From: Citrobacter koseri ATCC BAA-895
GTDB taxonomy: Bacteria; Pseudomonadota; Gammaproteobacteria; Enterobacterales; Enterobacteriaceae
Length of the DNA stretch: 64,000 bases
Assembly: GCF_000018045.1 (NCBI RefSeq)
Contig: NC_009792.1
Coordinates: 4,526,001-4,590,000 of the forward strand
Reading direction: 5' to 3'
Of the stretch, positions 25,493 through 34,225 are shown piece after piece. A program made the position numbers and the translations under genes. Below the pieces are notes generated by a model, which saw nothing but the letters and a program-made list of their open reading frames with translations, ran no database searches and was not told where the DNA came from. Position 1 is the first letter of the stretch. Each line of letters opens with the position of its first letter.

Positions 25493-26815
25493 ATGCAAGC
25501 AACCGCCACCACACTCGACAACGAACAGGAACACGTTCCGGTAAACTCGCGCAATAAAGTCGTCGTTGCCTCCCTCATCGGCACCGCCATTGAGTTCTTC
25601 GACTTCTACATTTACGCGACTGCCGCAGTAATCGTGTTCCCCCATATTTTCTTCCCGCAGGGCGATCCGGCAGCGGCAACGCTTCAGTCCCTCGCCACCT
25701 TTGCCATCGCCTTTGTCGCGCGTCCAATTGGCTCTGCGCTATTCGGCCACTTCGGCGACCGCGTCGGGCGTAAAGTGACGCTGGTGGCGTCATTGCTGAC
25801 GATGGGGATCTCCACCGTCGTGATCGGCCTGCTGCCGGGCTATGCCACCATTGGCATTTTCGCCCCGCTGCTGCTGGCGCTGGCGCGCTTTGGCCAGGGT
25901 CTGGGTCTCGGCGGAGAATGGGGCGGCGCGGCGCGACTGGCGACCGAAAACGCCCCGCCGCGCAAGCGCGCGCTGTACGGCTCTTTCCCGCAGCTTGGCG
26001 CGCCTATCGGCTTCTTCTTCGCCAACGGCACGTTCCTGCTCCTCTCCTGGCTGCTGACCGATGAGCAGTTCATGACCTGGGGCTGGCGTTTACCGTTCAT
26101 TTTCTCTGCGGTGCTGGTCATTATCGGCCTGTACGTCCGCGTCTCGCTGCATGAAACACCGGTATTCGCTAAGGTCGCTGCGGCGAAAAAGCAGGTGAAA
26201 ATCCCGCTGGGCACCCTGCTGACCCGGCACGTACGCGTAACAGTACTCGGGACATTCATCATGCTGGCGACCTATACGCTGTTCTACATCATGACGGTCT
26301 ATTCCATGACGTACAGTACCGCAGCCGCTCCTGCGGGGCTCGGTTTACCGCGTAACGAGGTGTTGTGGATGTTGATGCTGGCGGTGATCGGCTTTGGCGT
26401 GATGGTGCCAGTTGCGGGCCTGCTGGCAGACGCTTTTGGTCGCCGTAAGAGCATGGTCATTATCACGACAATGATCATTCTGTTCGCGCTGTTTGCCTTT
26501 AAACCGTTGCTCGGTTCCGGTAATCCGGCATTGATATTCGTTTTCCTGCTGCTGGGGCTGAGTCTGATGGGGCTGACCTTCGGCCCGATGGGCGCGCTGT
26601 TGCCGGAGCTGTTCCCGACAGAAGTTCGCTACACCGGCGCATCCTTCTCGTATAACGTGTCGTCAATTCTTGGCGCGTCCGTAGCGCCATATATTGCCGC
26701 ATGGTTGCAGGGGAACTACGGTCTGGCGGCGGTCGGCACCTATCTGGCGTCAATGGCCGCCCTGACGCTGATTGCGCTGCTGTTGACCCACGAGACGCGC
26801 CACCAGTCGTTGTGA
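25493..26815 (+). CDS. yhjE: MFS transporter YhjE (metabolite:H+ symporter family)
   Basis: 440 residues, equal to E. coli YhjE. About 12 hydrophobic segments are seen, with the MFS loop 2-3 motif GHFGDRVGRKVTLVASLL and the MHS-type start NKVVVASLIGTAIEFFDFYIY. The family (with KgtP, ProP, ShiA) usually takes up organic acids or zwitterions with protons. The substrate of YhjE is not known. No neighbour explains it. Confidence 0.93.
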   Translation: MQATATTLDNEQEHVPVNSRNKVVVASLIGTAIEFFDFYIYATAAVIVFPHIFFPQGDPAAATLQSLATFAIAFVARPIGSALFGHFGDRVGRKVTLVASLLTMGISTVVIGLLPGYATIGIFAPLLLALARFGQGLGLGGEWGGAARLATENAPPRKRALYGSFPQLGAPIGFFFANGTFLLLSWLLTDEQFMTWGWRLPFIFSAVLVIIGLYVRVSLHETPVFAKVAAAKKQVKIPLGTLLTRHVRVTVLGTFIMLATYTLFYIMTVYSMTYSTAAAPAGLGLPRNEVLWMLMLAVIGFGVMVPVAGLLADAFGRRKSMVIITTMIILFALFAFKPLLGSGNPALIFVFLLLGLSLMGLTFGPMGALLPELFPTEVRYTGASFSYNVSSILGASVAPYIAAWLQGNYGLAAVGTYLASMAALTLIALLLTHETRHQSL

Positions 26816-26831
26816 TTTGACCGCCATCACC

Positions 26832-26869
26832 CGTAGGCCGGATAAGGTGTTTACACCGCCATCCGGCAC
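26832..26869. repeat. REP unit between yhjE and yhjG
   Basis: cgtaggccggataaggtg ... caccgccatccggcac, a single REP hairpin between convergent genes. Confidence 0.85.
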
Positions 26870-26874
26870 TATCA

Positions 26875-28932
26875 TCATTTCTTCATCTGCGACAAAATCG
26901 TCCGACACTGATTCGCATCGCCTTCTGACGGGGAAATCAACGCCAGAAGCGCGGCGGCTGGCGTGACTAACGTCGCCAGCGCCGCAGCGACCGCGCCTCG
27001 CGCGATCAGCGGCCCGGCTTTCACCCCCGCCTGCGGGTTTTTAAACGACCCGCGCACATACAGCGGCGAACGCAGCGTAATAATACGAATCCCTTTGCTC
27101 TCTGGATCGATGGTTAAATCCAGTTGCTCAGAGGCGAAACTCGCGGTTCCGGTGACGTTAACCAACGCATTTTCCGTATCAAAAGCAAAGATTTGCGGGC
27201 GCGCAACGCCATTAACGATGTCAAGATTAGCCGCCGCGCAGTTGACCCGTACCTCATCGTCGCCAAATATCTGCCCGACAATAAAGTTACCCACGTTCAG
27301 GCCGACAATCTCCATCAGGTTGCGGCTGATCACGCCATCGTTCATCAGCAACTTCAGGTTGCCATTACTGTTACCTAACAGCGCCGCCACTGAATTGCCG
27401 CTTCCCCGGATATCCGCGTCACCGTTCATTTCGCCCAATGTTTTCTGCATCAGTTCGACATCCGGCATCAGCGCTTTCAGTTTAAGACGACGCGCCTGGA
27501 TATTCGCCCTTCCCTGCATCGGCTTTTTATCCCCTTCCAGATGAATGCTGGAGACAATGCTGCCGCCTGCCAGGCCAAATTTCAGCGGCTGCAAACGTAA
27601 ATCGGCATTTTTCAGGATGATATGGGTAGAGAGATCGCTGACCAGCAGGCTGCTGCCGTGCTCAATGCGCCCGCCCTTAAAGCGTACGTCGGCATCCATC
27701 ACGTCCCATTTATCGGTTTCAAAGCGGTCATAAGGCAGCACTTTGTCGGCAGGCTGGATGCTCTTTTCACCCTTGCTTTGCTCGGCGCGTTTCGACTGCT
27801 GCGCCCCCTTCCCGGAATCCACGCCGATCAGCGGCCCCAGGTCAGCCAGGCGAAGCTGGCGCGACTCCACATCCCCTTCCAGTTTGGGGCGCGGCTTGCC
27901 GGTGGTGTAAGCAAGAGAGCCGTGAATATCGCTGTCGCCGATGCGGCCATTAAAATTGCGGTAGTCAAAAACCGAGGATGTCTCCGTATCGATTTTCGCC
28001 ACCAGGCGACCGTCCGTTTCAAACGGCGGCGTGTCCGGCAGCAGTACGCCGGTCAGGTCGTACAATTCGCCCAGCGAGTCGCCGGAAAACTTAAGCTGGA
28101 GATCGACGCCGCCCATGTTCAGCGGATCGTTGACCACCCCGGCAAAGGCCACGCGAGTATTGCCCGAGCGGAAATCAGCCTGCACCGGGAAAGGCGCGCC
28201 TTCGCTGCGTAACGCCAGCATACCGCCAATTTTGCCCGTGCCGGTCAGCGGTTCCCCGTTATAACGCCCCTGCGCCTTAAGGCCGAAAACATAATCCCCC
28301 ACGTTGTTGTCGTTGTTGCTTTTGGCTCCCGTGACTTCGCTAAAAGGCAGTGGTTTACCCAGCGGATCAACCAGGATCTCGATATCGGCTTTGCTGACCT
28401 TATCGTCAATGGCGATGCGCCCCTGATCGAACAAAATCGTATCCAGACGGAACGACCAGGCGGACGGCTGCGCATTGGGATCGTTTTTCTCGTCAGCCGC
28501 AAGAGTGAAGGTCCAATTATTGTTTTTCTCCGAGAGGCGGATAAGGCGGGCGTCAGGCTTCACCAGTTTGATCCACGGCAGCCAGACGGTTTTGGTCAGC
28601 AACGCCAGTGGCGCCAACGTGGCTTCAACGCGCGGGAGATGCACCATCGTGACTTCGGGGATATCCGGCGGATTGCCGAGGATAATGTCTTCGGCATGAA
28701 CGTGCGGCCAGGGCACCCAGCTTCGCCAGCCGGTTTCCTGTTTTTGACGTTCCCACACCACGCCCAGATCGCCGCGAATGGCGAATGGCCGGTTGAGTTC
28801 TGTAGAGACTTTCTGGTTGATGGTCGGTTTGAGGCGATTCCAGTCAAATGTCGCAATCAGGACGATGAGTACGACGATCAACAACAACAAAGTCCCTGAT
28901 ACGGCAGCGGTTATTTTGCCTGCTTTCGTCAT
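26875..28932 (-). CDS. yhjG: AsmA-family inner-membrane-anchored protein YhjG
   Basis: 685 residues, against 686 in E. coli. It has an N-terminal membrane anchor (about 7-27, ITAAVSGTLLLLIVVLIVLIA), an AsmA N-terminal domain (FDWNRLKPTINQKVSTELNR), and a long periplasmic beta-rich body ending in an AsmA_2-type C-terminus (NVTGTASFASEQLDLTIDPES). AsmA-like proteins (YhdP, TamB, YdbH and relatives) are thought to bridge phospholipid transfer between the membranes; YhjG is a less studied member. The C-terminal VAAALATLVTPAAALLALI is Ala-rich. A REP follows the stop codon. Confidence 0.93.
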   Translation of the reverse strand: MTKAGKITAAVSGTLLLLIVVLIVLIATFDWNRLKPTINQKVSTELNRPFAIRGDLGVVWERQKQETGWRSWVPWPHVHAEDIILGNPPDIPEVTMVHLPRVEATLAPLALLTKTVWLPWIKLVKPDARLIRLSEKNNNWTFTLAADEKNDPNAQPSAWSFRLDTILFDQGRIAIDDKVSKADIEILVDPLGKPLPFSEVTGAKSNNDNNVGDYVFGLKAQGRYNGEPLTGTGKIGGMLALRSEGAPFPVQADFRSGNTRVAFAGVVNDPLNMGGVDLQLKFSGDSLGELYDLTGVLLPDTPPFETDGRLVAKIDTETSSVFDYRNFNGRIGDSDIHGSLAYTTGKPRPKLEGDVESRQLRLADLGPLIGVDSGKGAQQSKRAEQSKGEKSIQPADKVLPYDRFETDKWDVMDADVRFKGGRIEHGSSLLVSDLSTHIILKNADLRLQPLKFGLAGGSIVSSIHLEGDKKPMQGRANIQARRLKLKALMPDVELMQKTLGEMNGDADIRGSGNSVAALLGNSNGNLKLLMNDGVISRNLMEIVGLNVGNFIVGQIFGDDEVRVNCAAANLDIVNGVARPQIFAFDTENALVNVTGTASFASEQLDLTIDPESKGIRIITLRSPLYVRGSFKNPQAGVKAGPLIARGAVAAALATLVTPAAALLALISPSEGDANQCRTILSQMKK

Positions 28933-29053
28933 GTTTTACTTCCTCACTTCTTTCCTTGCCAGTCCTAAAGATAGTCCAGCAGACGGAAAAGGGAGGCAGG
29001 CTGCGTCCTGGAATACCGCGTGAAAGACGCGCCATTCCGGGAAACAGCGGGTA

Positions 29054-29821
29054 TTACAGCATCAGGATCACCTGTTCAAGGTTCTCCAGCGGAACAGGAC
29101 GCGACAGAAAATACCCCTGCGCCGCGAAAGCGGGCGAACGTTGTACATCGCGCCACTCTTCCAGCGTTTCCACGCCTTCGACGATAACGCCTCGGCAATA
29201 GCGGTTCATCAGTTGCAGCAGCAGCGTAAAGAGGTTTCGCCCTTCCGGCGTCTGGCGCAGCATCACAAACAGATCCCGCGCCACTTTGATGTAGTCGTAA
29301 CGCACTTCGCTCAGGGCAGAGAAATTCGCCATGCCGGTGCCGAAATCATCCAGCCAGAGCGGGCCGAATTCACACATTGAGGCGAACGAAGAGTCTTTCG
29401 GTAAACGAATATGTTCCACCAGTTCGAATCGCAGCCAGGGCAGGCGCTCAATCGTTTTCAATACCTCTGGCTGCTGACGCATCGCGATCAGCGTCGGGCC
29501 ATCGACATTGACCGAGGCCAGCAGGTCATGACGCATGAAAAAATCGGCTTTCTGCTCCAGAAACTGGAGCTGTTCTTTCACCACATCCACGCGGTGTCTT
29601 ACCGCCAGTTCGGCAAAATAGCGATCCGGGGCAACGCGCCGGGAAGGGTTATCCGGGTGTACCACAACCGTCAGCAGTTCCACGGCCATCAATCGCCCGT
29701 TGGTCTGGTAGATTGGCTGATAAGTGTAAGCACGTTCGCACTGCAACCAAAAGCGCCGCTCCTGCAAGCTTTCAATGCTTGCCTCAGGAATGCTTAGCTG
29801 CTGGATAACCTGCTTTATCAT
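29054..29821 (-). CDS. pdeH: c-di-GMP phosphodiesterase PdeH (YhjH)
   Basis: 255 residues from the ATG at 29821 (MIKQVIQQLSIPEAS), the E. coli length; the in-frame ATG at 29866 lies against the promoter -10. It is a stand-alone EAL domain: the signature is AVELLTVV (ELL in place of EAL, as in E. coli), with SVNVDGPTL, FELVEHIRLP, DDFGTGMANFSAL, YDYIKVARDLF and IVEGVETLEEW carrying the metal- and substrate-binding residues. It lowers c-di-GMP so that YcgR does not brake the flagellar motor. A perfect FliA promoter precedes it, so it belongs to the flagellar late-class regulon. Confidence 0.95.
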   Translation of the reverse strand: MIKQVIQQLSIPEASIESLQERRFWLQCERAYTYQPIYQTNGRLMAVELLTVVVHPDNPSRRVAPDRYFAELAVRHRVDVVKEQLQFLEQKADFFMRHDLLASVNVDGPTLIAMRQQPEVLKTIERLPWLRFELVEHIRLPKDSSFASMCEFGPLWLDDFGTGMANFSALSEVRYDYIKVARDLFVMLRQTPEGRNLFTLLLQLMNRYCRGVIVEGVETLEEWRDVQRSPAFAAQGYFLSRPVPLENLEQVILML

Positions 29822-29869
29822 CTCAGATGTCCTGTTAATGAGAGTGTGACTGCCCGGACTCGTCAAAGG

Positions 29870-29896
29870 TTATCGGCGCTCTGGCAAAGAACTTTA
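29870..29896 (-). promoter_or_regulatory. FliA (sigma-28) promoter of pdeH
   Basis: On the minus strand: TAAAGTTC (29896-29889), an 11-base spacer, and GCCGATAA (29877-29870). This fits TAAAGTTT-N11-GCCGATAA with one mismatch. The start codon is about 48 bases downstream of the -10. Confidence 0.93.
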
Positions 29897-29967
29897 TGTT
29901 CAGCGTCCCGCAAAATAGAAACAGCATGACAAAAATCAACACAGAATACGCGTTGGCTCAAAAAAAT

Positions 29968-29986
29968 AATGGAACGATGTTTTAAT
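29968..29986. promoter_or_regulatory. Candidate KdgR operator upstream of kdgK
   Basis: AATGGAACGATGTTTTAAT resembles the KdgR-type dyad (TGAAAC-N3-GTTTCA core) with imperfect arms. It lies 68-86 bases upstream of the kdgK start. KdgR controls the 2-keto-3-deoxygluconate genes in enterics. Confidence 0.45.
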
Positions 29987-30053
29987 ATAGTTGACCGCTG
30001 AATACACCACAGCGCACACTAACGCTAATTTTTTTCAGAGCAGGTTCACGACT

Positions 30054-30983
30054 ATGTCCAAAAAGATTGCCGTGATTGGCGAATGCATGATTGAGCTGTC
30101 ACAGAAAGGCGCAGACGTTCAGCGCGGTTTCGGTGGCGACACGTTGAATACATCCGTTTACATCGCCCGTCAGGTCGATTCTGCGGCCTTGTCCGTACAC
30201 TACGTGACGGCGCTGGGCACTGACAGCTTCAGCCAGCAAATGCTGGATTCATGGCAAGGCGAAAATGTCGATACCTCCCTCACGCAGCGCATGGAAAACC
30301 GTCTACCGGGCCTCTATTACATCGAGACGGACAGCACTGGCGAACGCACTTTCTATTACTGGCGCAACGAGGCGGCAGCGAAATTCTGGCTGGAGAGCGA
30401 GCAGTCTGCGGCAATCTGCGAAGAGCTGGCGACCTTCGACTACCTCTACCTGAGCGGGATCAGCCTTGCCATTTTAAGCCCGTCCAGCCGCGATAAATTA
30501 CTGTCGCTGCTGCGCGAATGCCGTGCCAACGGCGGGAAAGTCATTTTTGACAACAACTATCGCCCGCGCCTGTGGGCAAGCAAAGAAGAGACGCAGCAGG
30601 TATATCAGCAGATGCTGGAATGCACGGATATCGCGTTCCTGACGCTGGATGATGAAGACGCATTGTGGGGTGAAAAGCCGGTTGCCGAGGTCATTGCCCG
30701 CACGCACGACGCAGGCGTCCAGGAAGTGGTGGTGAAACGCGGCGCAGATTCCTGCCTGGTTTCCATCAAAGGCGAAGAGGTGATTGACGTTCCGGCGGTG
30801 AAATTGCCAAAAGAGAAAGTGATCGACACCACCGCAGCGGGCGACTCCTTTAGCGCCGGGTATCTGGCAATACGTTTAACCGGCGGCGACGCTGCCGGGG
30901 CCGCACAGCGCGGGCACCTGACCGCCAGCACGGTCATTCAGCATCGCGGGGCGATTATCCCGCGCGATGCAATGCCGCAATAA
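30054..30983 (+). CDS. kdgK: 2-keto-3-deoxygluconokinase
   Basis: 309 residues from the ATG at 30054 (MSKKIAVIGECMIELS), which is the E. coli start; the frame stays open to 29991 upstream. It is a PfkB/ribokinase-family sugar kinase: the N-terminal GGDTLNTSVYIAR motif and the C-terminal signature DTTAAGDSFSAGYLA with the catalytic Asp. It phosphorylates KDG to KDPG, which Eda then cleaves, in hexuronate and pectin breakdown. The SD (AGCAGG) is modest. A REP pair lies directly after the stop codon. Confidence 0.95.
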   Translation: MSKKIAVIGECMIELSQKGADVQRGFGGDTLNTSVYIARQVDSAALSVHYVTALGTDSFSQQMLDSWQGENVDTSLTQRMENRLPGLYYIETDSTGERTFYYWRNEAAAKFWLESEQSAAICEELATFDYLYLSGISLAILSPSSRDKLLSLLRECRANGGKVIFDNNYRPRLWASKEETQQVYQQMLECTDIAFLTLDDEDALWGEKPVAEVIARTHDAGVQEVVVKRGADSCLVSIKGEEVIDVPAVKLPKEKVIDTTAAGDSFSAGYLAIRLTGGDAAGAAQRGHLTASTVIQHRGAIIPRDAMPQ

Positions 30984-30990
30984 CCGCACG

Positions 30991-31066
30991 GTAGGCCGGA
31001 TAAGCGTAGCGCCATCAGGCATGACATTCTCGCCGGATGGCGGCGTGACCGCCTTATCCGGCCTAC
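30991..31066. repeat. REP/BIME pair between kdgK and yhjJ
   Basis: gtaggccggataagcgtagcgccatcaggca and the inverted unit gccggatggcggcg ... gccttatccggcctac. It ends two bases before the yhjJ stop codon. Confidence 0.88.
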
Positions 31067-31068
31067 TG

Positions 31069-32562
31069 CTACTGCGCAGCCGGGATATCCGTGACTTCCG
31101 GGTGGACATCATCGGTTTCTGCGCTTGTTGCTGCTGCTGTCACTGGCGCCATGATTTGATCCCACGTTGCCTGTAGGTCCTTCATATTCAGCTCCGGTTC
31201 GCCCTTCGGCTGAAGCAGAATCAACGCCATATCTTGCGATAGCTGCTGACGCAGGTTTTGATTCAACATCTCAACGGTCAGGTTATTCAGGAAGTTCTGC
31301 CGTAAACGCTGGTACTGTTCCGGGGCAATATCGACCACCTGATTTTGCAACGAGCGCATCCGTTGGCTGATCAAGATATCGGTATCGGTACGCGCATAAG
31401 TGGCGAACAGCTTCTGCAACTCCAGATTCTTCTGCGCCACCAGCGCGTTAAACTCCTCTTCCGGCAAGCCGTTATCACGGACTTTCGCCAGTTCACGCGC
31501 CACCAGCCCCAGGTTCAGATTCAGCTTATCGCCGGGAGATTCAACGTTGATCGCGCACTGCGCACGCAGGAACAGCACCCGGCAGTCAAAGCCGAGACCA
31601 ATCTCTTTGGCGTTGTTCTTGCTGAGCGCCTGCTGAACATGCCAGAACAGGGCCTCACGGGCTAAATCCGCCTGCCAGTAGCGCAGCAGCGCGGCGGACT
31701 CGCGAATGGGCTGCCACGGCGTATCCCACATGATGGAGAGACGATCCTGGCGCACGGCGTCAGTCATAATGCTGACCGCTTCGGCGCGCAGAGGGGAAAG
31801 CGTCGGCACCGGCGCAGGCGTTTCACGTTTGCCTTGCAACTCGCCGAAGGTTTTGTTGATCTGCTCAGAAACCGAACGCGCGTCCACGTTACCGACGATA
31901 ATCAGCGTCATCGCGTCCGGGGTGTACCATTTCTGGTAAAACGCGTTAAGTTTCTCCGCATCCACAGGCTGTTTCAGCGGCTCGGCCGGATCGTGGCCTA
32001 ACAGCGCAGACCCTTTCAGACGATAGCGCCACCAACCCTCTTTGGTGTCCATAGGCCAGGTGGCAACCATATCTTCACTATTGACTGCATGCGCAACCGT
32101 CTCTGGCGTGATGGACAGTTTGCCGGAGGTATGCGCCAGATAAGAGAGCGCCTCTTTTAGCAGATCGTTACGGGTGTTGGGCAGGCTGAGGTTATATAAC
32201 GTGGAATCATAAGAAACGATAACGGGCGGCACAGGGCGTTTGGGGTCAAAGCCCTGCTGCCAGAGTGAACGTGCTTGCGCGGCGTCAAGGCCGCCGCTTT
32301 GCGTCAGCGCGATACGGGGAATGGCATGGCTGAAACCGCTCTGTTGCGTACTTTCGGTGAGCGAACCGGTATTGACCAGCAGACGAACCTCAATACGATC
32401 GCTTGGGCGCTGCGGGGTAGCTAATACTTGCCACTGTAATCCATTTGCCAGCGTCCCCTGTTGCCATGCCGGGTCAGGCTGGAGCGCATCTGCCTGCACA
32501 TAGCCGACAGTAGCCATCATCAGCAGACTGCCCGCTAAGAGTCGAATTTTTGTGCCCTGCAT
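31069..32562 (-). CDS. yhjJ: YhjJ, M16-type peptidase-like periplasmic protein without the zinc motif
   Basis: 497 residues, against 498 in E. coli. It has a Sec signal peptide (MQGTKIRLLAGSLLMMATVGYVQA, cleavage probably after VQA; given only as a landmark at residues 1-24). The mature part has the two-lobed M16 fold hallmarks: LANGLQWQVLATP, then SGFSHAIPRIALTQSGGL where active M16 enzymes have HxxEH, and YTPDAMTLIIVGNVD. The zinc-binding His/Glu set is missing, so it is probably inactive as a protease, as in E. coli. Its role is unknown. Confidence 0.92.
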   Translation of the reverse strand: MQGTKIRLLAGSLLMMATVGYVQADALQPDPAWQQGTLANGLQWQVLATPQRPSDRIEVRLLVNTGSLTESTQQSGFSHAIPRIALTQSGGLDAAQARSLWQQGFDPKRPVPPVIVSYDSTLYNLSLPNTRNDLLKEALSYLAHTSGKLSITPETVAHAVNSEDMVATWPMDTKEGWWRYRLKGSALLGHDPAEPLKQPVDAEKLNAFYQKWYTPDAMTLIIVGNVDARSVSEQINKTFGELQGKRETPAPVPTLSPLRAEAVSIMTDAVRQDRLSIMWDTPWQPIRESAALLRYWQADLAREALFWHVQQALSKNNAKEIGLGFDCRVLFLRAQCAINVESPGDKLNLNLGLVARELAKVRDNGLPEEEFNALVAQKNLELQKLFATYARTDTDILISQRMRSLQNQVVDIAPEQYQRLRQNFLNNLTVEMLNQNLRQQLSQDMALILLQPKGEPELNMKDLQATWDQIMAPVTAAATSAETDDVHPEVTDIPAAQ

Positions 32563-32741
32563 GTAAACCCCTGATCAACAATCCTGGTAATAAAAAGACA
32601 GCCTGGAAGGCTTATCTGAATATGACGTTAAAAACACTTCGTGTTAGACCGCGCGAACATAAAAATGTCACGCCAGAAGTGAAAAAATCCCGAAGCCACA
32701 TGTTGAGTGATTCGGGTGCAGGGGTCAATTATGCGCAAACA

Positions 32742-32767
32742 CCCGCAGTCCTGGAAGGGACTGCGGG
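32742..32767 (-). terminator. Intrinsic terminator of dctA
   Basis: CCCGCAGTCC (32742-32751) pairs with GGACTGCGGG (32758-32767). On the minus strand the stem is followed by TGTTTG. It lies 15 bases after the dctA stop codon. The 160 bases between it and the yhjJ start hold nothing else I recognise. Confidence 0.75.
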
Positions 32768-32781
32768 CATAAGAGGTGAGA

Positions 32782-34068
32782 TTAAGAGGATAATTCGTGC
32801 GTTTTGCCATCAGGCGCACGATTATTCAGCACATCATCCAGCTTTTTGTGGTCCAGTTCTTTCACCCACTTCGCCACAACGACCGTTGCCACGCCGTTAC
32901 CGACCAGGTTGGTCAGCGCGCGGGCTTCAGACATAAAGCGGTCGATACCGAGGATCAGCGCCAGACCCGCAACCGGTAAGTGGCCCACTGCGGAGATCGT
33001 CGCAGCCAGCACGATAAATCCGCTCCCCGTTACCCCGGCCGCCCCTTTCGAGGAGAGCAGCAGCACCACCAGCAGGGTTACCTGATGGAAGATATCCATA
33101 TGACTGTTGGTCGCCTGGGCGATAAACACCGCCGCCATCGTCAGATAGATCGAGGTTCCGTCCAGGTTAAACGAGTAGCCAGTGGGAATAACCAGCCCCA
33201 CCACCGACTTACGGCAGCCCAGCTTTTCCATCTTATCCAGCATACGCGGCAGCACGGATTCGGAGGAGGACGTCCCCAGCACAATCAGCAGTTCTTCACG
33301 GATGTAGCGGATAAATTTAAAAATACTGAAGCCAGCTGCGCGGGCAATCGAGCCAAGCACCACCACCACGAACAGAATACAGGTGATGTAGAAGCAGACA
33401 ATCAACTGCCCCAACTGCACCAGCGTACCCACGCCGTATTTACCGATAGTAAAGGCCATCGCACCGAAAGCACCGATAGGCGCCAGGCGCATGATCATGT
33501 TGATGATGCCGAAAATGACCTGCGAGAAGCTTTCAATCACGTTGAAAATCAGCTGGCCTTTGCTGCCCAGACGATGCAGCGCAAAGCCGAACATCACCGC
33601 AAACAGCAGAACCTGTAGGATATTACCGCTGGCGAACGCGCCGATGACGCTGCCCGGGATGATATCCATCAGGAAGCCCACGATTCCCTGGTCTTTTGCT
33701 TGTTCGGCGTAGATCGCCACCGCTTTAGCATCCAGCGTCGCCGGATCGACGTTCATCCCGGAGCCAGGCTGAACGACGTTGACGATAATGAGACCAATGA
33801 TCAGCGCAATCGTACTGACAATCTCAAAGTAAAGCAGCGCAACCGCACCGGTGCGGCCCACCGCTTTCATGCTTTCCATACCTGCAATGCCGGTAACGAC
33901 AGTACAGAAGATAACCGGTGCGATGACCATCTTAATCAGCTTAACGAACGCGTCGCCAAGCGGTTTCATTTGTGCGCCTAATTCAGGGTAGTAATGGCCA
34001 AGGAGGATACCAATGGCAATTGCTGTCAGGACCTGAAAGTAAAGGCTTTTGAACAGAGAGGTTTTCAT
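32782..34068 (-). CDS. dctA: Aerobic C4-dicarboxylate transporter DctA
   Basis: 428 residues, the E. coli length. It is a dicarboxylate/amino acid:cation symporter (DAACS). The family landmarks are the Ser-rich hairpin LIVLGTSSSESVLPRMLDKM, the GYSFNLDGTSIYLTMAAVFIAQA region (parts: GYSFNLDGTSIYL, AAVFIAQA) and RFMSEARALTNLVGNGVATVVVAKW (parts: RFMSEARALTN, GNGVATVVVAKW). It takes up succinate, fumarate, malate and orotate aerobically. In E. coli DcuSR and CRP control it; I could not find a convincing CRP site in the 157 bases upstream. Confidence 0.96.
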   Translation of the reverse strand: MKTSLFKSLYFQVLTAIAIGILLGHYYPELGAQMKPLGDAFVKLIKMVIAPVIFCTVVTGIAGMESMKAVGRTGAVALLYFEIVSTIALIIGLIIVNVVQPGSGMNVDPATLDAKAVAIYAEQAKDQGIVGFLMDIIPGSVIGAFASGNILQVLLFAVMFGFALHRLGSKGQLIFNVIESFSQVIFGIINMIMRLAPIGAFGAMAFTIGKYGVGTLVQLGQLIVCFYITCILFVVVVLGSIARAAGFSIFKFIRYIREELLIVLGTSSSESVLPRMLDKMEKLGCRKSVVGLVIPTGYSFNLDGTSIYLTMAAVFIAQATNSHMDIFHQVTLLVVLLLSSKGAAGVTGSGFIVLAATISAVGHLPVAGLALILGIDRFMSEARALTNLVGNGVATVVVAKWVKELDHKKLDDVLNNRAPDGKTHELSS

Positions 34069-34225
34069 AGGGTGTCCTTGAAGTAAAAACCACAGGTCTT
34101 GTAAGGTTATGGTTAACCTGCGGCCTTAAAATAACACCCACACAACATGACAGAAATGCACCTGGATCATAATTGAAACAAAAATGTTAAAAACTTTGAG
34201 CTGGCTCGCACAAGTCTGACCTTTT

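Noticed and set aside
31069..32562. YhjJ considered as an active M16 zinc protease
   Set aside because: The HxxEH motif is replaced by SHAIPR, so the zinc site is missing, as in E. coli.
34069..34225. CRP site upstream of dctA
   Set aside because: No TGTGA-N6-TCACA-like pair with acceptable match was found by eye.
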